Of a DNA stretch of 64,000 bases, positions 36,180-48,315 are shown piece by piece. Position numbers and translations under genes: made by a program. The stretch covers positions 18,782,637 to 18,846,636 of the forward strand of contig OZ020515.1 of the NCBI GenBank assembly GCA_963971425.1, in the 5' to 3' direction. This DNA is from Bryoerythrophyllum caledonicum (taxonomy: Eukaryota; Streptophyta; Bryopsida; Pottiales; Pottiaceae). Numbering within the stretch: position 1 is the first letter of the stretch; every line of letters begins with the position of its first letter. The notes under the pieces are model-generated. The model worked only from the letters and a program-made list of their open reading frames with translations. It made no database searches and was not told where the DNA came from.

Positions 36180-36531
36180 CATGCATCTACACTAAACGTC
36201 ACATTTAGTGTATTGCACACTAAACACAAACCCACACACTAAATGTAAAGATTACAATTGGTGTGGTGACACAACAATACACTAAATTTGAAATAGTACA
36301 TTATATGCAAATTCCAATAACGATTTGAAGGATATTTTTCTTATATGTGGACATTTAGTGTATGGAAAGCGTGCTGCTGTAAACTGCCAAGTATCTTCCC
36401 TAGAAACTTCTGGAGGCCATATCTCACTCATAACATCTCCAAATTGGGCACATGAGGTGTTTTTGGGCATCTACATTTTTTGGCAAAAATCTTGGTTTTT
36501 CCAGAAACATAGATGGGCGGTAAAGGGTTAA
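36180..36531. repeat. ACACTAAA/TTTAGTGT-rich segment ending in GGG-TTAA
   Basis: ACACTAAACGTCACATTTAG and related words recur between 36188 and 36362, as in the elements at 31431 and 34504. The segment ends GATGGGCGGTAAAGGG followed by TTAA (36528-36531), a right terminus of the TTAA type with no matching left end identified. Confidence 0.45.
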
Positions 36532-36775
36532 GTCATGCAACATGCTTGAAAAATGTTCTCCACAAAACAAAAGTATCCGTAATTGGAACTTTGAGAGAAA
36601 TATGCAAACCCATTTTCTTTGATCAAAACATGCTGATTTACTTATTAATATTTGAAATAAATCCTTCTCAACCCTATAATTTTTTAGTAGAGTATCCTAT
36701 GCATTGGTAAGCTTTGTACATAATCAATTCACAATAGAAATAGCTAAAATTGGAAAATTTAAGAGATATGTCTAG

Positions 36776-36842
36776 ATGATACCCATGTAATGCTAAGGTG
36801 ATACCCATGTAATGCTAAGGTGATACCCATTGATACCCATTG
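36776..36842 (+). repeat. 22-bp tandem repeat
   Basis: TGATACCCATGTAATGCTAAGG is present about 2.5 times in a row, then shortened TGATACCCAT units follow. Confidence 0.85.
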
Positions 36843-37860
36843 TGTCCAAACCGCAATTATTTGGAAAAATAAAAAACCTCATAGGGAGGTGCCGCAACCG
36901 ACCAATGCGTACGGTACTCTATTTTTGTGCTCATATCATCCACCAATTTCTTGCATTTTTATAAAAAAAAATCTACAATCAAATTGGAAAAGGAAGTAAG
37001 GAGATAGACATAGTTTTATTATTAAAAAAAAAGTTCAACTATAGATTCTATAATGAGCTTTTCAAAAACATATAGTTTGTATCCATATACAAGCCTTGCC
37101 TCGACAAAAGCTCATGTAGGTTTATACATAACATTATATAAAGACTACAACAAGAAGAAGAAAATCATTACATATATTGTAACAATAAATCATGTATAAA
37201 ATCTTTTTGAAAATGAAAGATTATCCATTTGAAAGTAAAAACAACACCACAATGGCACAATGCGTAATTAGTGTATCACAAAACCAATATATATCATGTA
37301 GATTTAGGTGTTTTGTTTTAGATGTAGATTTAAAGCAATTATGTATGCGTAAGGATTGTGGAAGCTAGGATGGTCAAAATAAAATTATTCTTTTGTGTTA
37401 AGAGTCCAATGCAAGAGTGGAAATTTGAATTTTCAAAAAATATATAGAAAATGACCAATTCTTTGAAAGCTTGTAAGTGTTCCCATTTTCATGGATTTTA
37501 TACAATGATGAGGTTCTAAAGGACTAAATGAGTCTTTCCAATTGAGTCTTTCCAATTTGAATTCCAATTGATTATATAGAATAAGCGCCTCATCTAATGA
37601 TCATAAGTCATGTTTATTGATAAACTGCTACCTATTACATTAGATTGTACTAAATTCATAGATAGGACAACCTAGTGGCTATCATGTACTATCCACTTGC
37701 TATTAGTAATCCGCTTTGCAATTTCTACATTTAGAAGGAGGTATTCTCATAACCTGTGTCATGTTTGCATAAGCTAAATGGATGATCAATTAAACACTTG
37801 ATTCAAATAAATTGCCTTTAAAGATTAGAGTCTACATTTCTAAATGCCACTAGCTACTAA
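36843..37860. other. AT-rich, no gene seen
   Basis: No supportable reading frame, RNA gene or terminal repeat. Confidence 0.4.
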
Positions 37861-38700
37861 TCTTTAAAGGACCAAATGTCCATGAATGGACTTTTTTAGA
37901 ACGTGGGCATGTCATATGGTATTACTTTTCAAAAAATTAACTTGACACTTTATTGGAATACAACATTTATGAAAGCTTTGTAAGAGTATAATTTATCTTC
38001 AAGATCCAACATCAATAGAAAATTTAACCTATCCAAAGTAGGTTTTTGTGGAAGAGCCTGCAGTATAGGAAATTTATTGAGTTACAACCAACCAAAATAA
38101 CTTTCTTAAATTTAAATATTACCAATAAAATTGTCTATAGTGCAAACATTTCACACCACAAGGACTCAAAGTTGCTAGGCAATGTGCAAAAGTAGAACAT
38201 TCATTCTTCAACGCAAAAAGACACAAAATTTTATGATTTTTCACTTTTATTTTTTGCTTATTTTCTTCCTCAATAGAACATAACAATCTCTCAATATATA
38301 AATGTACTTATATTGAACTAGTGGGATTAAGTTTTTGTATAAGTTGAGATCAGAGAAAAAAAAGTGGTATATTTTGCAATTATGGACCCCTTCTTGTTGC
38401 AAAATTGTTTTTGATATGTTGAACACCTTCTTGGGCAAGTAACTTACATCATTTAGATTGTTATGGTAAAGAGTGGCATATTTGTATAGTGTAAGAATTT
38501 TTTATTTTATCAAACAAACTTAGAGTGTTGACCTTGTAAAATCAAGGTACAAATAGACCATCAAACTTATCTCAAATTATAAATATTACAATCTTCTAAT
38601 CCATGAGGTCGAAAAGTATATTAAAATTGTGACATGTTCTATTAGTAGCATGTAACAAAATCCTACAATTACAAGTGGATGAGATCATTATTTGTGGATG
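37861..38700 (+). mobile_element. TTAA-type element, family B, decayed
   Basis: CTTTAAAGGACCAAATGTCC resembles the family B left end. Internal landmarks occur in the same order as in intact copies (GAAAGCTTTGTAAGAGTATAA, a TTTCACACCACAAGGACTC block, AATCTTCTAATCCATGAGG). The right terminus was not found; the copy runs into the repeat at 38725. Confidence 0.5.
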
Positions 38701-38724
38701 TGTAATACTGGTAATCTTAACTGT

Positions 38725-39050
38725 TTAAGGACAACAAGCCCATAGGTGGTTACTTTTGAAATAACCTGCAAAAAGTTCATCCATAGTTCATTGCTACATG
38801 ATCCGCATATTGCAATAACTTTTGTGGATTTGTGCGCTTCCAATGGATGCAATAAACAATGAGCGGTGGATTGGTGGATTTGCAAGAAATAAGATTTGGT
38901 GCGGGTGGAGCAGTACTTCCATTGTATTTCCATGTAGAAAGTACTTTTCCAATTTGTGGTTGTTGACTTCTGTAGGTGGACCATCCTCATGCAATATGTG
39001 TAGACGAGTTTTTGTGACCCACCGGAGAGATCCTGCATTGGACCATCCTT
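38725..39050. repeat. About 330-bp dispersed repeat, copy 1
   Basis: CCATAGGTGGTTACTTTTGA through CCACCGGAGAGATCCTGCAT aligns with 39980-40285. Both copies can be read as minus-strand frames (for example MQDLSGGSQKL and MQDLSDGLQKL), but similarity moves between frames and stops intervene, so coding is not supported. The family is not recognised. Confidence 0.6.
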
Positions 39051-39644
39051 ATTTTCAGGGAAAGGTATATATGTCGCGTATCAATACTCCTCATATAATT
39101 TCACCATTGTTTTTAAAGGGCTATAGGTAGTTTTGAAACTTTTTTTGTAAACATACTTGTGGTAAGTGAGGTGTTAAATATTGATGTTTTCCAACAATCA
39201 TGTTATTGCTTGCAATAAAAATGACCTCTATGACCTTATGTTCATGAGATTTTGTCAATTTCTTAATCTACACCATACAAAGGAGTCTAATTTATTTCTT
39301 CTTCAAAGGGTGACTTCCTTACAAATGTCACGCCAAGGATTGAAACTGGACAATGACGCTTCATTCTTTGGTCCACATCAAGGTTCTGGTTCCTCATCTT
39401 CTCAAGTGACATCCGTTGATGGTAGAACAAGTCCTCTAGGATGTTTACCTCCCTGGCGGAGGACTCTCCATTCATGTTGTGGCCAAAATCCTTTTATTGG
39501 TTTCGACTAGGATAACGGGTATCATCTATGCATTACATGGGTATCACCGCAACATTCTAAAACTTTCTCCATAGGGAGTTAATTATGTACAAAAGTGACC
39601 CGCAAGTAGGATACAATTGGTTTTTTTCCACACAAGAACACCTC

Positions 39645-39680
39645 CGTTGGTAAAGGTTGGTAAAGGTTGGTAAAGGCAGG
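39645..39680 (+). repeat. GGTTGGTAAA tandem repeat
   Basis: TTGGTAAAGG is repeated three times in direct succession. Simple sequence. Confidence 0.8.
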
Positions 39681-39979
39681 TGGTTTGTTCCAACATGACT
39701 TATACGGGCGTACTAGGCTACCAACAATGTACTTGGCCAGGTAAGCTTACATGGGTGATTGAATTTGACATGACTGCCAACAACAAACCTTTAGAAAAAA
39801 CTAAAATTAGAACCTAAAATACTAGGGAAATCCATAACATTGACTTTGCATTGTACCGAGGTCCAAATTATATGGAATGGTAGATAATTATCATGCTACT
39901 CTCTTTGGAAACCAAAGTTCATATTTCTTTCTTTCCACAAACATGATTATAACATAAATTTGTTTAATTTTTTTTAAGG

Positions 39980-40335
39980 ACCATAGGTGGTCGTTTTTGA
40001 AATAATACGCAAATTGCTTTACTAATAGTTCATCGCTCCATAATCAACAAAGTGCGAAAACTTGCGTGGATCTGTGTGCTTCCAACAAATGCAACGAGAC
40101 ACTGAGCGACAATCTAATGAATCCGCAAAAAAGAGATTTGATGCGGGCTTGACAATATTTCCTCCGTATTTCCACGTAGAAATAATCGTGATTTTGGTTG
40201 TTGACTTTTGCAATTGGTTCATCTGCATGCAATATGAGTGGATGAGTTTTTGCAACCCATCGGAGAGATCCTGCATCACACCATCAACAAAAGATGTAAA
40301 TGCCATATAGATTGTAGACCAATACACCGCCGACC
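39980..40335. repeat. About 330-bp dispersed repeat, copy 2
   Basis: Aligns with 38725-39050 over most of its length. It is followed directly by TTAA (40336-40339) and TCCCTTGAAGGACCAAG, a family B left end, so a TTAA element lies at its right edge. Confidence 0.6.
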
Positions 40336-40339
40336 TTAA

Positions 40340-41639
40340 TCCCTTGAAGGACCAAGTGTATGGAAATGGCAATTTGAAGGTGTTGGAACATGGTTGTTAC
40401 AAGTGCATCCCCTTGAGTGTTTTAAGTGACCAAAACACCCCAAGTGGTGACTCGTGTATCATTCCAGGGATTTAGGTGAAGCTAGCTAGGTTAGGACAAT
40501 CCGATAATGACTCCTACCTATACTTCTTCTTTTTCTTTTTATTCAATAAGGCTCAATCCGGTTACCTCACCTTTCTGGTTATCCGGATTGCCTCTCCTCA
40601 CTTTCATGTTTCCGATTCTGAATCCAGATCCGGGAATATCAAACCACAAGTAATAGTCATCAGCTCTAGTTTTCCCTCATGTTGTTAGCTATCGGATGAC
40701 GCGTCTTGTTTTGAGAGGGACGGTGTATAAAACTCTCATCTCGTAGATTAGAGTGGCGAAAGACTCCCCTATCCACCCTAACACTTCCTACACATCACAA
40801 GCACACGCACAAGGGTGGTGTCTACCTCCTCACAACTGTAGGGACGCTGTCGGACAGCCGGTCACGCAAGACTATTCAAACCTTTTGCTTACTACAACGA
40901 CTAGAATCCTAGAGAATCCGGATCCGGTTGTGACCAAATACGATTTCTAACCCTCTCGCGGAATCCCAGAGAAACCCGGATCGCTCACCTCTTCCTTTCC
41001 ACTACAATCCAGGCTTTATGAAGGTTACACAACCATTATGAATGGAGTACGTCCCTGACAAGGACCAATTCGGAGCTCACACAAAAAGAGATAGAAAGGT
41101 GTTAAGATTAAGGACACAAACTTAACATTAAAAATAGGCAACGCATCTCATGCAACCTTAGGAACAGTGTCCCATAGTTGGGTGCTTGCAAAGCCTCTTC
41201 CTAACACTAAAATAACGGGAATTGGATTCTAGCTGCAGCAGCGGCCATGTAAGGCGTCCAACCTACACTTCAAAATCCAAGTCACCCAGGTCCACAATCT
41301 CCCTACACTCTCACGATTAGGTTAACTAACGAGACCCTAACATCCTCCCGACTAACAACTAAATATCCTCCCTTCAGAAGCAAAATACAAAACCTGGAAC
41401 CCCACAATGAGCCTCCCATCCATCGAACAAAACGGTCCCTAACAACTGGTCTGCCACTTCCTAACTACCACCGACCAGATCCGAAAGTTACGGATCAGAT
41501 CCACCTTTCCCAAAACAAGTTCCGGTTCCGGATAAAAATCCTAATTATCGGGTCACCGCCGTGACCGTTTAACCCTACCACTAGACTTCTAACTACCTAC
41601 GACTAGTTTTCTATGTAGAAGACACGGTGTGGCTCTACT
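40340..41639. other. No gene seen; CCGGAT-rich DNA after 40550
   Basis: After a decayed family B left end, the DNA becomes richer in GC with frequent ATCCGGAT and TCCGGTT words. It appears to be the flank of the degenerate minus-strand ORF cluster that follows. Confidence 0.35.
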
Positions 41640-44358
41640 CCTTGTCTTCTTGAGCCTGATCTTTGTCCTCCTCCTCAGAGTCCAAATGCTTCACCGTCGA
41701 CGTTCCGACTCGGGGTGACGCCACTTCTTCTTCTTTGTTTTTGTCTTGCGTCTTCTACACCACGATCCGTTGGCTCGCGGCCGTCTTCTCTTCCACTTTC
41801 CGGGTGATAGTCCGTGAAGCTGACCAAGTTTGCGGCATGGGAGTTACCCTCTCGGAAACGGAATTGGTCCGCCTCTTGGAAACTCGTGAGTCCGGAGTGT
41901 CGTCCTTGACCTTGCTCGTTTTTCCCTTCCAAATCCTTACCTTCAGCTGAGATAAAGGAACGAGCTTCTCCTTCCGCTTCTTGGGTTCCAAACTAGGAGT
42001 TTGGAATTTGGCTTTTGGTTATGAAACTGTAAGCACTGCTGGAAGCGCCTCCGTCGGCTCTGAGTCGGAAGACACCTTCCGCTTACCTTTCCCACTATCG
42101 CGGAAGATCCTTGCGTGGATCTTCCGGCATTCCTCCAATACCTTCTCCATCTTTGAATGGTACTCCACCAGCACCCCAACGAGCTTCTTCGCCACCGGAT
42201 CGTCAAGTTTCCGGGCCTCGACGAATCCGACGTTGAACAGCCTCGCCTTCAGCAACACGCTGCCCGGTTGGTGCACAAACTTTGTCACACGGGTGAGAGC
42301 AAGTGCGGAATTGTTAGCTTTCCCCATCGCCCCAACCAACTCCTCATCCTTCTTGTCCATGGCCGTCTTCATCTTCCGGCTCCAGTTCTCGAAGGAGACG
42401 AGGCGAGCCTCCAATTCCTGCACATTTCAAGGTTGCAGGTTTCTCTCCAGATGTCCGCACAGCTCATCCACTCCCACATCTCCGGCAATCCGGCACATCT
42501 GAGCTAGAATCACTTCGATTCGCTCGTAAGTTTCCTTGGCCTTCTCGTACCCTTCCACGATGATGTCGAAAGGGTCGTCATCTTGGGCATAAGTACGCTA
42601 AGGGGGGTACAAAATGGGCAAAAATAATATACTCCATAGTATGTTACTTTTAAAGCCTTTTGTTAAATTGTTGTTGAATGCCAACCGTCCATTTTTTAGG
42701 TGTGGAGAAATCATGGCCAACAAAATGTTAGGTGAAGTGAAAATCTCTTGAACAAAGTGCTGATTTTTGGGACTTTGTGTTGTCATAACACATGTTGCTC
42801 TATAAGTGGCCGAACCCTTTCCTGAGATGAAAATATTGCATACTACAGAGACTGAAAATATACCAAAAATACCACGCAGTATGTCAATTTTTTCACGGCA
42901 CCAAAAACTAGGTTTTGAAGAAAATGATGGAATTTTTTATTTTTTTTTAAAGCACTTCATATTTTAAGAAAGATTTTTGTATGCTAAAGAAGGTTCAACA
43001 GGAATTTGGAACAAAACTCAGCATTTAACCCCCATTTTAAGCATTTTTGACAATCAGCCCATTTTTTGCTATTACAAGCAAATTTAAGTTTTAGATCATA
43101 ATTTTTCATATGGAATGACCAAAAAGAACATATTGTGCATGTAATCTTAAAGCTTTGTGGAATTGTGAACTTCTGATCTCCCACAAGAAGTATATCTGCT
43201 ACATTTTTATAATTGTGACAAGTATATAGTAATTACAAATATAGTTCTTCTCATTGAACTAAAAACCAATTCGGTGAAAGTTTATTATATATGTGATGGC
43301 ATGGAAGTCAGGACTCACATTCTGGAGACCAACATCTGAAATCAATAGCAAATTGGGCATGTGATGCGAAAGAGCAGTTGTGACATGGCAAAAAACGGTT
43401 TGTGACATTTTATTCGTACCACCTTAGTCGACTATCACCCTCCTCTCTCTCTTTGCTGACCTTGTTCCTGCGGATCGGAGGAGTGGTGTTCCTCTTCTCG
43501 GTCTGCTTCCTCCTCTTCCTTGTGCTGGCTGATGCCGGTTGAACGTTGTCTTTGGAGGAATCCGAATCCGGTTCCTATTCAGGTTCCGCATCTGGTTCCG
43601 TATCCTCCCAGCCGTGGCTTGCCAGTACCTTGGCCGTCTCGTAGGCGGTCTTCTCGTTCTCGCGCATCACGTCCTTGTGATGGTAGAGGTGATATATGAA
43701 TGGGGAGATTGGGATAGGTCGCACCTTCTCCAATCCGATTTGGAATTTACTTACCAATTCTCCTACGATAACCCCCGACGCCACCTGCCTCTCACATGTG
43801 TACGCTCCCCATACCGTGTTTTGTCAATGTCGTGATCGTCTTAGAGGGCCGATCCGGATACAGGATCGGGAATAAAAACTCCATCACCTTTCTGACCCTC
43901 AGATCCTTGGAGTCCGCCACGGTCAGCCCATTTTTCGGATTTGCTTTCCGGGTGAATTTCCCATCAATGAATGACTCTCAACGTGAATACATACCTTCTC
44001 CTCGTGTTGAGAACCCGTAGACAACGCTCTACATCGTCGAAGTCCACTTCTCAGGCCTCCCCCGGATGGTGCCCTTGAACTTGTTGGAGACTCCATCTAA
44101 CAGCTCCTGGACCATCGCATCGTCTCTCAAACCCCACGGCTGCTCCCGGAATTCGAAGCAGCCCATCCTCTTCAGATCGGCATCCAAGGCCTTCCACTCG
44201 CTCTCGGATTCGGAAATCACCGAAACCACATTCCGGAGATTCACAATCGACTCAGTCGCCCCCCTGCTGCTGGTTGCCTTCTTAAGAGTCATCTCAATAA
44301 TCCCTCGACTGAATTCAGACTCAGGTTCTTTCCAAAATATCCGCAAATGAATCCGCAC
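41640..44358 (-). pseudogene. Degenerate minus-strand ORF cluster, probably transposon-associated
   Basis: Reading on the minus strand from 44358, open pieces follow each other: one with KRMGCFEFREQPWGLRDDAM and KGTIRGRPEKW (to 44029), a continuation with FIDGKFTRKANPKNG and DLRVRKVMEFLFPIL (about 43980-43800), then PFIYHLYHHKDVMRENEKTA (43784-43575). A highly charged acidic/basic stretch follows, and after an 830-bp insertion (42598-43427) a helical, Lys/Glu-rich part (42423-42019) and a basic tail (41991-41675). Frameshifts and stops separate them. The combined length, lack of introns and GC-rich composition unlike the neighbours suggest a gag-like or other transposon-borne protein. No domain is recognised, so function stays unknown. 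Confidence 0.5.
42598..43427. mobile_element. AT-rich insertion with inverted ends inside the degenerate ORF
   Basis: The left end CTAAGGGGGGTAC and right end GTACCACCTTAG are inverted copies with one or two differences. Base composition switches sharply to AT-rich between them, while both flanks are GC-rich coding-like DNA in the same orientation. No clear target duplication or internal coding region was seen. Confidence 0.55.
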
Positions 44359-44699
44359 TCAAACCCCAACCCGCACTTCCTGATTCCCAACCTGCAAACG
44401 GCAGCAATCCTGGCTACAACGCTCTCACGTACAAACCTTCAGCCGCCCATACTCGCTCGCTTGCCGCTAACCAACCCCAAACACACTAAGAAAGATGAGA
44501 TGAAGAACTTTGGGATTAACTATTTATTCCCAGTCCGGTAATCATTACTTAAATCCAAACCTACGGCCGGTTATGACCGTTGAATCCGATTACGATTCTC
44601 ACCGTTAGATCCAGAACCTGGTGATAACCGATCAAGACCGGATTCTGGTCACTGATACCCGCATTCCTTCCTAGCATTTTTAAGGTTTCTGATCTTAGA

Positions 44700-45390
44700 C
44701 AACGAGGACTTATGATAGTTTTTTTTGTAAAACTATGTATTTATAATAGGGGTGTTCCTAATTTCCAAAAAATCACCACCCATTCTCCCTTGACTTATAC
44801 TAAGACCACAATTCTTCAAAAACTAGGTTTCGATAGAAGGTTCGGTCAGGTTCCTACGATGTCAATTTCTAACGTTCCTCTTTGAAATTTTTATTGTAGA
44901 AAGGCATTACTAAAACCTCTATGGGAGTACAATTTTTTTTTCTAAATCCAATATTTAATGAAAAATTTATCGGGTTTTCAATTTCAAACAGACAGAGCGA
45001 GCATGTGGGGCACCTGCAAAAACTTTTGTTAGGACACTCTATTGAATGTGAGATTTCTAATACTGGCAAGTAATATTATTTCATTTCCTAGTGTCAAAAA
45101 AATTCTTATCTTTTGTGAAAAGTTGCATACTAACCCAAACAAACATTTTCACACATTGTCGGGCAAGGGGAGAAAAGAACATTTCCTTGCACTTCAAACA
45201 CTGTAATCTTCAAATTCCTATGGTGGATTGCAACAAAAAAAAACTATGATATGTTCACATAGTAGTCTGTTTTAAGATCTTAAGGCTAAAAGTGCAAAAT
45301 TTTACTCAAAAATGTGATTTTCATGCCCCGATATGGAAGTGGCAGTTTTGGACTTGTTTTTCCCTCTAAAATGCCTTGATCCTTTAGGAG
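44700..45390 (+). mobile_element. TTAA-type element, family B, internally deleted
   Basis: From about 44810 (AAAACTAGGTTTCGATAGAAGG, GGTCAGGTTCCTACGATGTC) the DNA parallels the copy at 45395. After CATTGTCGGGCAAGG near 45170 the middle part is missing. It ends CCTTGATCCTTTAGGAG at 45390 and shares the TTAA at 45391-45394 with the next element. The left terminus is eroded. Confidence 0.65.
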
Positions 45391-45394
45391 TTAA

Positions 45395-46318
45395 CCCCTA
45401 AAGGACCAAGTGTCCAAATTTGGCTTTTTGAAAAATCGGTCAGGTTCCTATGGTGTCAATTTCCAACATTCCACTTTGAAATTTTTACTATAGAAAGACA
45501 TTACCAAGAGCTCAGTGGGAAAACAATTTTTTCCTAAATTGGACATTTGATGAAAAAGTTATAGGGTTTTGAATTTGAAATGGGGAGGGCGGGCACCTCG
45601 GGCACCTCCAAAAACTTTTGACAGGACACTCTATTGAAAGTGTGATTTTCAGTACTCGCAAGTAATATTATTTCCCTTCATGTTGTCAAAAAAAAGTTCT
45701 TGTCTTTAGTGGAAAATAGCATACCAACCCAAGTCAAACATTTTCACACATTGTCGGGCAAGGTACCAAAAAAACTTCTTCTTTTCCACATAAAACCTAG
45801 AGATCTTCATATTTTTCACTTTTTATTTTTTCCACAACAATATGTAATGTAAACCTTCTTATTAACCATTTGGATTATCAATCAAAAACATATTATGTTC
45901 AAAAAAAATTAAAGTGTGAATTAACAAATTTCGAACCTCCACTCCTTGCACACTTGTTTTGAATATGCTACACCCTGTCTCTACCTCTAAAAATTGGTGT
46001 GTCAGGAGCTAACATCATGCTTAACAAGATGGTAATAGATTTAGACCTTGTGTAGTGATTTTGTTTGACACCAACTGAAGTCAAAGTCTGCTGATCCACT
46101 AAACGCAGGGAAGAAAATGAACCATTTGCTTGACTTCAAACACTATAATCTTTCAATCCGTGCGGTCAAAGTTTATGAAATTTTGTACATGTACTACTCA
46201 ATAAGCCTTTATTGAGATCCTACGGTCAGAACTAAAAATCAAAGTTTTTGTTACCTTCCACTAGAATCCATCAATTTTGAAGTGTTTTTGGTGTAAAACT
46301 GTCTTGGTACCTTAGGGG
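45395..46318 (+). mobile_element. TTAA-type element, family B, best-preserved copy
   Basis: CCCCTAAAGGACCAAGTG follows TTAA (45391-45394) and CTTGGTACCTTAGGGG precedes TTAA (46319-46322), giving terminal inverted repeats of about 16 bp with one internal mismatch. The 924-bp body aligns with copies at 27514, 32734 and (in part) 13301 and 44810. It encodes nothing recognisable, so it is non-autonomous. Confidence 0.82.
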
Positions 46319-46852
46319 TTAAAGGGTTAATAATGATCAATTAGAGTACCTGGCACCACAGAGAATATTCACTAGATAAACTGATCAATGCAAAAAAGAT
46401 ATGGCATATTCTAGGATAAGAAAGTACCTATATGACAAGGACAATATACACTTAGTATCAAAAGTAGTACAAATCATATGATTTGACAATTTCATGCATG
46501 CAATGAACATGCATCTTTGTGCCATCTTTGTGCCATCTCCATGAAACATGTGTGACCTTGAGTGATTAGAGTAGATACCATTAAATTCTATCCTGCTCTT
46601 GATAAGACCATGTGGTTGAGGTCTGGTGATAAAAGTGTTGGCCATGATTTATTGTTTGATTTGCACTTTGCAAGGAGTTAAATGAGAGTCCTGGAAATGA
46701 TACTTTTTCTCTAGCTAAATACAGCATTCACTTATGTCAGAAATAGGGTTTTTCACTCTGTCATTGATTGGGGAGCCTACGTTGGGAATTGTGTTGCCAA
46801 CTTGGAAGTAGACTTCTTCCTCTTTTGGGTCCTGGAGTCCAATAACACGCAT

Positions 46853-47134
46853 ATGCCCAGGGCGAACTGACCCCCTTGTTGGTACTTACCCGAGGGGGCC
46901 ACGAGGTGGTGGGGCCAAACCTCGCCCCTATTTTTTGTGTGGATGGGAACCTATTTACAGCAAGGGAGGGTCTTCGATGGGGAACAATGGCTGTAGGCCC
47001 CAAATTTGTCAAAAAAATTCCAAAAGAGCCTCCGGATCCCCCAAAATAAGAGGGCCAGAAAAATGACTCCATGCAATTAAGATGGGGACCACCTTGGGTA
47101 AGTACCAACGAGGGGGTCAGTTCGCCTTGGGCAT
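46853..47134. mobile_element. MITE with about 45-bp terminal inverted repeats
   Basis: The left end ATGCCCAGGGCGAACTGACC continues to GTTGGTACTTACCCGAGGGGG. The right end is its inverted copy (ATGCCCAAGGCGAACTGACC and on) with a handful of differences. The element is about 282 bp. The flanking GCATAT words are too palindromic to assign a target duplication. Confidence 0.72.
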
Positions 47135-47479
47135 GTGCATATGGCATACTATAAAAGAGTGTTTGTGAAAGTCTTACCTGAAGAGGAAAGATATTGAAAA
47201 TTTAAAAAAAAATCTATCTCGATAAATTCTTTAAGTCCTTGACTATTTTCCACTAAAAACACTTTAAAATTGCTTATCCGAATGAAAAAGGGGAATAAAA
47301 ATGGTATTTTACCATCTCCGTCTGTAAGATCTTAACAATAGGTTTCGGCTTCACCCTACTATAGACGTTATTCTATTATACACATAGATAAACAATAATG
47401 GAAATTAGATGCAACAATTTATTTATTTAGTTTATTATTACTAAAATCAATTCTTTTTAAATATTTGAGATCATCTACT

Positions 47480-48060
47480 ACTATAACAGGTGTCAGTGTC
47501 TGTCCGTCCGCCGCGCCTATCAGACCAAGAAGACCATAACCGTAGAACAGACCAAGAAGACCATCACCAAGATGGAAAATTTGAGAAATGCACTCACGTT
47601 TCTTTGTGCATTTGGTGGTTACTTTGGAGTTGGAGTACACGTCGCGCACTGTGGCGCATCTGCATAACCTAACGTTGCTATCGCAGCACCGCACGCAGTC
47701 TGCCACCATCGTTGGTGCGGATCTGCGCCAGGCCCGGAGTTCCGTAGCCAGGGTAGGTTTCTTGGTTTCTTGCGATTGTTGGAGAGTTTGTTTAGGGTTT
47801 TTTTTTCAGTGGATGTTGTGGAGTGAGGTTTTAACGGGGCCCTGAAGAAGAGCAAGGCGCAGGAGAACCAAGACACAGAGAAGTGTCCCCCGAACTTCGA
47901 TTACAACGTAATAGAGGAGATCGCCAAAGGGGCGGAGAAGATGATATTGTCGTGGTTCCATCTCGATGAGGGTGAGCCGGAGAATATCAAAGCAAGCGCG
48001 GACGAGAACGAGCCACCAGTCTTCGAATTGTGGCCCGGAAACAAGGTTTTCCTTGCACAC
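47480..48060 (+). pseudogene. Exon-like fragment(s) of an unrecognised gene
   Basis: From about 47842 to 48060 a plus-strand frame reads SKAQENQDTEKCPPNFDYNV, IEEIAKGAEKMILSWFHLDE and PPVFELWPGNKVF, with codon-like composition and a GC content above its surroundings. A G/GTTTTC donor-like site falls after WPGNK. A second GC-rich piece at 47630-47755 ends in a GTAGGT donor. The peptide is not recognised. The pieces could be exons of a real gene or captured gene debris like the PPDK fragment downstream. Confidence 0.3.
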
Positions 48061-48112
48061 TAAAACCTGCCCTTCAGAGTGAAACCGCCTTCACAAATGC
48101 CAATCAGAAAAA

Positions 48113-48315
48113 AATCCGAACATTCGGGATAAGATATTAGTGTGTAGGTTTCTGTGATTGTCCACTTATGTGACTGTCCAAAACTGTGATAAGACACTGT
48201 GTTTGTATGTTTCTCTTCATGGTTTATTAACATGCATTCGTGTGTGTAGGTTTCGTTTATATGGTAAGAGGAGACTTAATCTGCACCCTAATATCTTATC
48301 CCGAATGTTCGGATT
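48113..48315. repeat. Perfect 28-bp inverted repeat with a 147-bp loop
   Basis: The arm at 48113-48140 (AATCCGAACATTCGGGATAA and on to GATATTAG) is exactly the reverse complement of 48288-48315. The loop contains a TGTGTAGGTTTC direct repeat (48141 and 48243). A transcript would form a stable hairpin. Because both arms are identical the duplication should be recent. Confidence 0.85.

Noticed and set aside
48000..48060. WPGNK motif as the start of a DHHC S-acyltransferase
   Set aside because: Only a few residues resemble the WxGNNxF motif, and no DHHC or following membrane exon is nearby.
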